The notes beneath the pieces were generated by a model, which had not been told where the DNA came from, searched no databases, and saw only the letters and a program-made list of their open reading frames with translations. Below, piece by piece: positions 35,841 through 45,547 of a stretch of 64,000 bases of DNA; positions within the stretch are counted from its first letter, which is position 1; the number at the start of each line of letters is the position of its first letter. The translations under genes were made by a program, and so were the position numbers. Source of the DNA: Chlorella sorokiniana (Eukaryota; Chlorophyta; Trebouxiophyceae; Chlorellales; Chlorellaceae); contig CP084615.1 of assembly GCA_025917655.1 (NCBI GenBank), forward strand, positions 2,356,001 through 2,420,000. The letters run 5' to 3'.

Positions 35841-36056
35841 GCATGCCCCTGCCCCCACCGCCGCCCTGCCCCATACCAAAGGGACTTGACAATGACCTTC
35901 ACATCGCCTGGAGCACCAAGACTGCCTGCCAGGCACCGCTGTCCCTTTCTTGCCCTGCACCGCCCTGCCTGTGGACCGGCCTGCCTCCTCCTCTGCATGA
36001 CCTGACACCGCTGCTCTCGGCTTTTTACTGAGCAGCCACCTGCTGGCCTGCGACAC

Positions 36057-36061
36057 TGTAA
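36057..36061 (+). terminator. TGTAA poly(A) signal of the penta-EF-hand gene
   Basis: TGTAA lies about 215 bases after the stop and 58 bases before the stop of the convergent macrodomain gene, so the two 3' UTRs are nearly in contact. Confidence 0.45.
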
Positions 36062-36118
36062 GGCTGCCGTTGCGCTGCCCAGGACAGGCATGTGCCGGTT
36101 GTGACAGGTGGCGGTTGC

Positions 36119-37099
36119 TCACAGCTCCTCTTTGGGCAGCTCCGCTGCGTTGGCCGCTGCAGCCAGGCCTCCAGCGGGCCAGAGTCGAAGAAGTAGAAGT
36201 GGATTTCCTGCAAGCTGCCAGCCTCTGCTCGACACGTACGCAGCGCAATCTGCGGCAGGCGTGGCGGGCGGGAGGCGGTGGCGCAGGGCCCGGGCAGGAA
36301 GCCATGACAGGGCAGCAGCGGGGTCCGTGCAAGCAGCACCACGCAGGCTGTCAGGCAAAGGCGGGAAGCGTGCGCAGGCTGACCTCGGCTGCTTCGTGGT
36401 AGGGGTAGCCGTACACGCCACAGGAGATGGCGGGGAAGGCGACCGCTTTGAGCCCGTGTTGGTTGGCCAGCTGCAGGGACGAGCGGTACGCGCTCTCCAG
36501 CAGCGGCGCGGACGCGCCGGGCGAGCTGTACACAGGGCCCACGGTGTGGATGACGTGGCGGGCGGGCAGGGCGGCACCCGGTGTGATGCGCGCCTCGCCC
36601 GTGGGGCACCGCACATCTGGCCGCACCTCCGGCACCTGTGGGGCGGCAACAAACAGCAGGAAGGACAGGGGGCGGACATGTCGGGAAGGTGTCCAGCGCC
36701 GCTTGATACTGACAATGAGTTTGGAGTGGCCCGCAGCAGGCAGGCCGCCGGCCACGGCTGCAAACACCCCACCTGGCGGCATGCCTGCAGCAGCTCTGGC
36801 CCCGCTGCGCGGTGGATGGCGCCGTCCACCCCTCCCCCCCCAGCATGCTGCACAGAAGAGAGGCCGCAGAGCACAGGCCGCCACACGTTAACGGCGACGG
36901 CGCAGGGTTTGCCGGGTGCCGCAAGGCCACGCCTTGCATGAGACGCATGCCCGTCTGCTTGTCAGCATACGCACCGCTCATTGGCTGCATCCACGATCGC
37001 ATCCCCATCAAACGTTGTGAGGTCGGCCTTGGGCCCCCGCAGCACGAGGCGCGTGGTGGGCGTGAGGCGCAGCGTGAAGCTGCGCACAGTGCCTGCCAT
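36119..37099 (-). CDS. Macrodomain protein (MacroD/YmdB-type ADP-ribosyl hydrolase)
   Basis: Macrodomains of this class remove ADP-ribose from proteins or deacetylate O-acetyl-ADP-ribose. The ATG at 37099 starts MAGTVRSFTLRLTPTTRLVL. Exon 1 ends inside ...DAIVDAANER, spliced to [20 protein letters not shown]; the Asn of NAAN is Asp here (DAANER). Exon 3 gives GEARITPGAALPARHVIHTV GPVY and AFPAISCGVYGYPYHEAAE, the phosphate-binding loop. The last exon has ALRTCRAEAGSLQEIHFYFF and ends in LPKEEL. Introns are GT-AG. One base is missing near 36162. The length of about 185 residues equals a lone macrodomain. Location in the cell cannot be told; there is no clear targeting peptide. Confidence 0.87.
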
Positions 37100-37850
37100 G
37101 TCTGCTCCTGTTAGCGTCAGGTGCAAGTGCAGCAGGAGGAGCGTGCAGATGGGGGCAACAGGCCTGGGTAGCAGCAGGGATGGCGGCGTTATTAGCTCAA
37201 GCGGCGCTGGAGCGGCAGTCGCAGGGCTGGGCGGGAGTGAGTCATGTACTCCTGCATTACAATGTGAATCTACCTCAGCTCGAATTATAGTGCACCGGCT
37301 CTTCTCCCTGCGATCGTTAATAAAGAGCAGCGTGGATCGGAGCAGTGAGTGTCGGAGGCGCGGTGCGCCGTTGTACGGAAATAGTGGATTGGATGAAGTG
37401 GCGATCAACCTAGTCCTCGTCCAGGAACTCGCTTCCACACTTGGCGCCCGCCTGCGCTGCATGATTTGCTCGCTGGAGCCCTTCTGCCGCTTTTGGCGCG
37501 GTGCGACCGTGCTGTTTAGTATTTACACCGATAACTACAAATTCCAAGCTAGGGGGAACGGTATTCAGCCCAACTGTGCTCCGCCCCGTGTCCGGACACT
37601 ATCAGCAGGCGAGCCGATACATCATCCGTGTGTAGTGGCAGACACAAGCCCCGAGGCTTGCCGTCCACCGCGGGTTGAGCCCTCTGTCTGCAGCTGGACA
37701 GAGCGCTCTGCAGCAGCCGCCACCGTTGCCGCCTTCTTGCCACAGCTCTGCTCCTTTGCCTTGTGTTGCAGGCCTCTGCCTTCAAAAGTGCTGAGGCTCA
37801 AGAAGCTTGGCTGGGATAGAAGCTGATCATACCCTTGGATCAACGCAACA
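37100..37850. promoter_or_regulatory. Divergent intergenic region, macrodomain gene / SYLF gene
   Basis: About 750 bases with clearly lower GC than the genes (for example around 37240-37320 and 37500-37560). The two 5' UTRs and promoters must lie here. No recognisable protein or RNA is seen. Confidence 0.45.
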
Positions 37851-40043
37851 TGCAGCAAATGAGCAAGTGGCACGAGCTGGAGGACGACGCATCGCGCGCC
37901 GTCGCCCTGCTGCAAAAGCTCACCAGCCGCAAGGAGGAGATGCGGGACAGCCTGCCACGGGGCACGGAGCCCATGCCGCGCAGGTGGGAGGCTTGCCGCA
38001 GCACACTGTGCGGCATGACAGGCTGGGGACAGAGACGTGCAAGGCAGTGTGCCTGACCCACGTGTTCCTCACTCTGAGCGCGAGCAAGCTTCCCTGCATG
38101 GAACCCCTTTGCCCATGCTGTCACTGCCCCCGTCGCAGCGAGCTGCACTTCTGCAACGGCCTGGCCTTCACCTTTGTGCGCAAGCTGGGAGCGGGCATCA
38201 GCTTTGAGGCGGGGCACGGCTTTGTCATCCGCAAGCTGTACACAGGTGGGCCTGGGGTGGGGGCTGGCTGCCGTTGGAGCCACCCATCGACCAGCGCTCG
38301 CTTTGAAGCGGACGTGGCCGCAAAAGGAGTGCTGGGCGAGACATGCGTTGTGACACGCAACGATCCAGAGAAGGCATGTGCTAAGGCCCGACCGCCTCTT
38401 CTGCGCTGTCTGGGCTGCAGGGGAGCGGGATGGGCGCCCCACCTGGAGCTGGTCAGCCCCCTCTTCCTCACCGTGGCGGCGGCGGGGCTGGGCCTCACGC
38501 TGGGCTACACAGAAATCGGTGGGCGGGGCAGGGGCCTGCCAGGGCCAGCCGTGTCCTTCTCCACAGCCCCTGAGCCCTCCCCTTCCGCCTGCTGCAGCCT
38601 GCTTGCTTCCCACTGCTGCTCACGCATCCTGCTTGGTCACCTTCCCACCCTGCCACCCGTGCATACACAGAGTCCATCGTTGTGCTGGACACCCCGGAAG
38701 CAGTGCAATCCTTCACCCGCTCCCAGTGGGCCGTCGACACCGACATCACGGGTGGGGTGGCCTGGGCGGGGCGGGGCGGGAAGGGGCAGCGAGTGGGCCG
38801 CTTGGCACGCGCTGCTCCAGCCACCAGCTTTCACTGCAGCCCGCCGCGCCGCCTCACCCAGCAGCAGTCATACACAGGCATGTGTGCAGCGCACCCAGCG
38901 AAAAAGCTCGCCCCGCGCGGCTGCTGCAGGCGCCGCGGGGACGCGCTGGGAGCGCACTTGCCCGCCACCGCGGCCAACGTCAGCAACATGGGGCTGAGCG
39001 ACAAGACCTTCACCTACTCCATCACGCGGGGAGCCATCCTGGACGTGTCGCTCACGGGTGAGGGCCTGGGCAGTACGCATGTGTGTGGAATGTGTACTGC
39101 TGTCAGGGTGGTATGCGTGTGATCGTGCTGGCGAGCGCTGAGCATGCGGGGAGGGCAAATGAGGTCGGCTGGGGAGCTAGGGCAGTCGGGGGAGGAGGGG
39201 GCAGGGTGCATGCGGCGGCAGCACGCGCTGCGCTAGACATGAACGGCTGCGGCCCCCGGTCCCTCACCGGGCTGACCCCAGGGTCCGCCCTGTGCTCCCT
39301 TTTGCGCAAGGCCCAGCATGTCGTCGTCACCACACCCCCAACCCCACCACCGCGCCTGCCACTCCTGTTCATCCCCCCCCCCCCTCCGTCCCCCCGCCCC
39401 CCACCAGGCCTCAACTACGCCACGGACCAAATGATGAACCAGTCATTCTACGGCGGGGCCGCCTCGCCCCAGGCGATACTGGATGGCGGCGTAGAGCCAC
39501 CCGAGCCGATGGGGAGCTCTACGCTTGCCTGGACAGGGTGCGGGGGCCATGCTGGCTTGGTCCCCTGCCAGTGCGGTGTGGGCCGGCTTTGCCCACCACG
39601 GGGGCTGCCTGCCTTGCCACCTCTGTGCGGGCTGGCTTGCTGGCAAAGGGGGCGTATGGGCTGGGTGGATGCTGGCCGCCCACTCACGCTCGCCGCTTGA
39701 ACCCTGCCATCGTCCTCCCCTGCCCCTGCTGCTGTCTGCAGGTGTTGAACGAGTATTACGACTCGGTGGAGGGGCAGGCTGAGCTGGAGGTGCAGGTGGA
39801 GCAGGCACCTCTGCAGCGCCAGCAGGGCGACCCCGCCCCTCCTCCGGCCCCTCCTCCCGGCCGGGAGCGGCCCCCAGGCAGCCGGGGTTGCTGCCACAGA
39901 CCCCACGCCTGCAAGCGGCGGAGGGGGCGGGCGGAGACGGCGAGATTGCTGCCGAGGGCGGACCGAGCGGAGCGCCAGGGGCAGGCGGCGGCAGCGGGGC
40001 GTCCGATGGCGCAGCGCCGGCCACAGATGAAAAGGTCGACTGA
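37851..40043 (+). CDS. SYLF (Ysc84-type) domain protein
   Basis: SYLF domains bind phosphoinositides, and in yeast Ysc84 actin, at endocytic sites. The ATG at 37851 opens MQQMSKWHELEDDASRAVAL. The domain then runs: FCNGLAFTFVRKLGAGISFE AGHGFVIRKL; GERDGRPTWSWSAP, LFLTVAAAGLGLTLGYTEI; ESIVVLDTPEAVQSFTRSQW; LPATAANVSNMGLSDKTFTY SITRGAILDVSLTG; and LNYATDQMMNQSFYGGAASP. A basic/Gly-rich tail ends in ATDEKVD. This matches the family 'YS.S.G.F.G.SL.G......N..FYG' end. No FYVE or SH3 domain is seen. One-base losses are likely near 38460 and near 39900. The tail after 39790 is uncertain because of the frame slip. Confidence 0.82.
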
Positions 40044-40997
40044 ACGGCATTTGCATTGGTAGAGAGCCTGTTGGAGTTCCGGTCTGCGCCCTCACAATCC
40101 CTGCATGGCCCCGGTCTGCGCCCTCACAATCCCTGCATGGCCGAGTGTGTACCGCGTGAGGCCATCCCCTGAGGTGTGCCGCAGGTTTGCTGCTTATAAG
40201 TTGCTGCAATGACAGATGCAGGTTGAAAAAGCTTGGCAGATACGCTTCTGAATCACATTTGTGGAAAGTTGTTGTGTTTTAACTGGCAACCAGCTCAGTT
40301 GCCTGGCCGCCACCAATCTGCTGTGGTTGGGAAGCTATGGTGTGGAAGGCACCTAGCGCTTGCTCCCGGCCGGAGCCCAGCATTCTGCTTCGTCTGCCAT
40401 AAACAGCATTGGACAAGCGTGGATCTTGGAACGGCAGGTTGGCCAGCCCATCCCAGCCTTTCCTGGCGAAGGGGCCACCCCACACCCAGCTGGCAGCCAA
40501 GTGTGATTACAGCTTTTGCCTGGGCCATTGGTGTTCTTATCCTGCCTCAGTTCCCTTGGTTCTTGTGTCTTGATCAGCGAAGAGCAGTCAGGCCAGGCAC
40601 AGCCTTCAAAAGCCGCAAGTAACCCGCCTCGAGGTGAGGGAACAGCTGGGCCCAGCGTTTCAGGGCGCATACTCAGCGATCATTGGCTGTCGCCAGTGGG
40701 CGTGCCCAGGCGGACGGCCGGCGGCAGCCCGACCCGCATTTTCACCAAGCAGCGACACTGCTATTTTACTTCGGCGTTTCACTGCACCTAACATCCCTGT
40801 CTGCCAGCCAGTCGCGTCCGGGCCTCTTTGCGCCAAGGGCAGTGACCTAGCTGGCTTGCAATCCGCCTCCTGCCTACCTGCAGGTCTGAGTCCCGTATTA
40901 GCGCCGTCCAAGGCTCGATTGACCCATTGCGCCTCGGTTGACGCCCCGCCAGCGTGCTTTCGGCCTGTAGTAGGCGCGAGTCGCCCTGAGCGCAGCC
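40044..40997. other. Intergenic region between SYLF and S40-like genes
   Basis: It holds the SYLF 3' UTR, a perfect 32-base tandem duplication and the upstream region of the S40-like gene. No coding signal was seen over 950 bases. Confidence 0.45.
40079..40142 (+). repeat. Perfect 32-base tandem duplication
   Basis: The 32-base unit at 40079-40110 is repeated exactly at 40111-40142, 35 bases after the SYLF stop. Its perfection suggests a recent duplication or an assembly artefact. Confidence 0.95.
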
Positions 40998-42680
40998 ATG
41001 CAGCTAATGGAGGACAGGCCGCTCGAATTGGACGAAAGTGAGATGTTTGAAGACGAACTGGAGGACGTCGGGCCGGTTGTGGCCGACCCAGCCTCCCTGC
41101 TGCTCTCCTCGGCGCCAGCGGTGGCTGCAGCGGCGCTACAAGCAGCGCAGGAGGAGGGCGAGTCAGAGTCGGATGACGACGGCATTGTCTTGGAGTCGGA
41201 GTGCAGCAGTTCAGGTGGGGGATGGGCCGCGAGACACTCCCACCCGCCCTCAACGGCGAGCAGCCAAGCCGCGGGACAGCTCGCGCGCTTCCCCGTCTGT
41301 CGGTCTGACGAAGCGCGCGCTGCGCAGCCCATGCGCTGTCGCCGGCACATCGAACACATATGCTGCCGCCACACGCTTCGCAGAGGCTGAAGACGAAGTG
41401 GAGCAGGAGCTGGTGGGTAGAATACAGTCGCTGCAGTCCAGCCTAGACCATCCAGCACCAGTCAAGGAGGGAGTGGAAGGTGCGCTGCCTGGCAGCATGT
41501 TTTCCCCATACCGCTCGTTTCCCAGCTACATCTGCAATCACAGCAGTGATGCTGCAGCAGTGCTCTGTAAGCCTTCCAAATGCATCTATTCTTCCTTCCA
41601 TCTCCCTGATGCAGCCCTGGGCACGTCACACAGCAGCCAGGTAGGCAGTCTCAAGTCGTTTGGCGGCATGAGCTTCAAGGGGAAACGGCTGTTTGGGTCA
41701 GAGGGCGACCTGGCGACCTCGATGCCAGTGCGGAGCACGGCGCCCATGCTGGCGGCGCGGCGACGCGTGGCGCCTGAAGTGGAGAAGCAGCCTTGCAACC
41801 TGGTGAGCCTGGTTGGGCTGGCTGCCCCGGGTTGGATGCGTTTTTATCAAGTTTTGAGGGCGTGCGGGGAGGTGGGTGGGAGTGGGGCGCTGCGGGCGGC
41901 CACCTCGGCCAACAGCTGCAGCTGCCAACCAACTGCCTGGCACACGCCAGCTGCCTGGGAGGGGACAGCTTCCCATCAACTTCCGGCAAGCTCAGCGTAC
42001 ACAGCACCCTGAGTGCTTTCTGCCCAGCAACGCACAACACCAGCTCTGCGTGTGGGGCAGCCTCTGTGTGTGTGCTTGGCTCCTGCCGCCTCCGCGCTCC
42101 TCGCCGACCTCATGATTGCCTTTCACGCCCTCGGCCGCTCCCACTGCTCCCACCCGCAGGGCACCTCCATGCCCATCAGCATCCCCATGATGCAGCGGCG
42201 CAGCTCCGCGGCTGATCTCGCGGCAGCGGCGGAGGAGCGCGTGGCGGCCGCCACCTTTGTGCCGCCCCCACATGCTGCACCGCCAGGAGACCGAGCGCTT
42301 TGACCTCGTGTCCGCCTCGGGCGGCGAGCTGGGCCTGTCCCCTTCTGCCAAGCGCGAGAAGCTGTTGGCCCGCAACGCCATCCTGCGCAGCACGGGGTTC
42401 ATTGAAGTGCAGCAGCCGCCCACAATGGGTGAGTTGCCACCACCCGCTTTGTGCCGTGCCTCCTTGCCCGCTGCCTGCCGCCCTCCGCTGCATTTCCCCT
42501 GGCCCCTCGCGGCTGCCGCATCGAGCATGGCACGTCATGTTGTTTGCTGCAGGCGAGGTGCTGGATCCTGTGAAGGAGCAGCTGCTGGGCGCTGTGGCTG
42601 TGGCTGTGCCAGCTGCGCGGCCTGATGCGCGGGCAACCCCCCGCTCCTCCCTCACCCAGATGCTGGGCACCTCCAAGTGA
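40998..42680 (+). CDS. S40-like (senescence regulator family) nuclear protein
   Basis: The C-terminal half resembles plant S40 proteins (Pfam Senescence_reg): a MPISIPMM segment like the plant 'LPVNIPxW', then TFVPPHMLHRQE, then LLARNAILRSTGFIE like plant 'FVPPHE...VRNAxWxxTGFxD'. The N-terminus is acidic (MQLMEDRPLELDESEMFEDE, then EGESESDDDGIVLESECSS). Exons at about 40998-41214, 41383-41480, 41613-41800, 42160-42429 and 42553-42680 join in frame by GT-AG, except for one surplus or missing base in the C-run near 42269. A middle block is SSQVGSLKSFGGMSFKGKRL. Plant S40 proteins are small, nuclear and stress/senescence induced; a similar role here is inference. The spacing between PPH and RNAI is longer than in plants. 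Confidence 0.6.
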
Positions 42681-45547
42681 GGGCCCTTGCCTGGCAGGAT
42701 CGGGCCCTGCTGCCGGCAAGCACGCCTGCGCAGGGCGCTGTGCCGCCACCTTCCGTGGGCCTGGAACGGCCCTGCCTGCCCCAGAACCGCAATGCAGCAC
42801 CAGAAAGCTTTGCAGAAGCGCCTTGTTTGTCAGGCTACGCCCTGCTGTGTTTGTCCGCTCGCGGTCCCATGCGCCGGCATGTGCCTGTCCCGCAGCCCGG
42901 CCGGGCAGCGGGCGGCACCCAGCAGCGTGCGGCACCCGCCGGCACCCCCTTTTTCCCAATGTTTTTCTGCGACCCTCCAGCGGGCAGGCAGCGTCGCGCA
43001 GCGCGGGTGGGCAGCTCTTCCTGGCCCGTTGCTGGCTTGTGCAGCATCTGGCTGGCACTGTCAGCTGCCTAGCCTCGGCCCGAACCCGCTTAACAGCGAG
43101 CCTTCAGCCCGCACCGCCCTCCCCTCCCCCTGTCTACGTCTCCGTGCGAGAGTGCGCTGTGCGCCCGCCAGAACCCCATCCTTCCAGTGTGTACCCGCCC
43201 CACAGTCCATTGTGCATGTTATGTGTCGTCTGAAGGCGGCCCCTTGTGCCCCGCCGGCCTCGATTTTCTTTCGTTGCCCCCCCACCCTTTGAACGTTTCA
43301 TTAGTCCCCAGTCCATAGTAATGCCTCGGTCCGCTCACTCAGACGTCCTCCCATTTGAGCTTTAGGCCACCTGTCCATGCACCCCATCCCCGGTAGGCTG
43401 TTTCCCCAGACCCCCTAGCTGATAGGCCCTCCCCAACACACCCCCACGCACCATCACCAGCCTGCTCAGACTGGGCCGGACTGCCCAGCCTCCATCGTGC
43501 TGCCACCTTCAAGTAATCGACCTTGTTGTGCAGCGCCTTTAGCGTGTACGCCAGAGCATCGTTTTCGTTGGTGTATGCACTTCTCCGCTTGAATAGCACA
43601 ACAGCAGGCACTGTTCCTGAAGTAGAGACTTGCCTTCCCTTTCCTTTTCGGCTGCGATGGCCAGGAATGTTACTATCCTCGGTAATCACGAATGAAAGGT
43701 AATCAGGAATGGAAATGACGGCAGGCTAACAGTTGAGGCAAGCGAAATCATTCTACTCTTCGGCAAAGCCCTCGTCAGTTTCCCGCCGCTCCGCTGCACT
43801 GGCCTGCAGCAACAAGGTGTTCAGCGTTCAGTCTGTAACTGGTCGCTACCGTCGTGTCATATGATTATATCGTCAGGGCAGAGAAACCGCGTGCAAGTTC
43901 AGCAGAACCAGTTTCCCTGGAGTTCAAGCGTTGGCAGGGTGACGAAAGAAGGCAATGCGCAACCGTGCCGGTCGCATTGCCTTCGTCTTCAGCGCGACAT
44001 TTGGCGATAGTCGCGACGCCATCCGGCTCGGCAGTGCCAACATTCTCTGTCGACAGGCATCACGAGGGGTGGGCGTCCCGAGCAACCGCGAGAGTCGTGT
44101 TAGCATATCAGCGACCTGGCGCAGCTTGCAGGAGCCCGGGGTGAGCTGCTGCCGCGGTTAGGTTGGCTGCGGGCGCTGCACATGCCCCATCGGCATGTGC
44201 CTCCCGTCGCGGCTTGACGGCTCTGCTCAAGAAGAAAGACACCATAGGGATAGTGCGTTGTTCTGTGCCTGCATCGGCACGCCAAAGCGCCGTGCTGCTG
44301 TTGCCGCCGCTTAGTCCCGACGCCTGCTGCCAAGCCTAGCTGCCCAGTGCGCGCGGCACTATTAAAAGACTTTCTAAGGCTTGAGTGACATCTGACGTCA
44401 TATTGACGATTCCCTGAGGTGTTTTTGTTTCAAAAAGGAACGTTTGAGGTTACTGCTGCGCACTGCACAGTAAAGCCGGGCCGTGGGTGCCATCACCCGT
44501 CTATCCCTTCCCAGGCTGCACGCTTCTTTGCAAGCCCCCAACCTCAAAAAGAATTTGTTGTCACACCATCGTGTGTGCTCTGGTGGAGATATTTTTCCTT
44601 GAAACGTGCTTGCCGTGTGCAAGGACATGGCTTGGGCAGGGCGGCACCAGCGACTAGCCTGTGTCCCTTGCCATGGTTGAGCTTGATGCACCAGTTGTTC
44701 TCCTAACATCAGTAGCTGTGCTCTCTGTATGAAAGGCCTACAGCTTGCAATGGCTCTGCATACAGCACCCAGAATGTGCTCCACATGGGCGGCACCTCAA
44801 AACTCCCAGGCAGCGCTACGGCACGGCCCATATCATTTCGCTCGAACACCTGAAACGTTTAGCGTGGATTTGAGTCTCTGTAGCGGAGACTTCGCCTCCC
44901 CGCTGCGGTGGACGCGTGGCCTGTCGCGGCCTGTGTCTTCACCTTCTGTTCTCACCCACACCAACCATTTCTGCCACCGCTGCCCGTGCATTGCAGGCCT
45001 GCTTGTTAGAGAAGTCCCTCTTCAGTTCTACCCCACCTACGCATGTCGTCGGCACTCTAGGGCAGTCGGGCATTTGCGCACACCCCCTATCAAGTTAACC
45101 GTGAGTGTATGCGGGCTTGAGCGCTGCTGCCGGGCCCTGCGCGCAGAGCCATGCCTTTGAATGACAGCCAGGCCATGCAGCCGCGGGCACGGCTTGGTGG
45201 CTTGTGCAGTGGCATCGAAGCAGCTTAGACCCGGTCCAGCCTGCCGCCGGGGCAGTCACTGTCGCGATCGTGGCACACATGCCGTGCACTGGCATCTCAA
45301 CGAGCTCCTCGCGTGACATGCAGGGCCGAGGTCCCACCTGGCCGCCCCAACGACTGATCACGGTGGTTTAGCAGGTGAGCGGTGCGGCTTGGAGGTGCCA
45401 GCCCAACCACAGCTGCTGACACCCTGGGCGGATGTCATGATTCAAAACCCCTGGCTAAACCCCAGCGCGCTCAAAGCCGTATCGCGCCTCATTTCTCACT
45501 TGTGCCATTTATAAGTTGCACTTGACTGGGGTCAAAGCCACTCGCCG
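42681..45547. other. Gene-poor stretch of 2.9 kb
   Basis: I find no convincing protein. TGTAA at 43834-43838 could end the S40-like transcript, giving a 1.15-kb 3' UTR. From about 43700 to 45540 the DNA is clearly less GC-rich than the rest of the window. The palindrome TGACGTCA occurs at 44393-44400. A minus-strand frame at 43339-43689 has even composition but no recognised motif. The right part should contain the promoter of the HARE-HTH gene. No tRNA or long repeat was recognised. Confidence 0.5.

Noticed and set aside
43339-43689. Minus-strand frame of 116 codons in the gene-poor stretch
   Set aside because: Even amino-acid composition but no recognised family, splice context or poly(A) signal.
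44393-44400. TGACGTCA as a bZIP/CRE regulatory site
   Set aside because: One 8-base palindrome in 64 kb is weak evidence, and it lies more than 1 kb from the next start codon.
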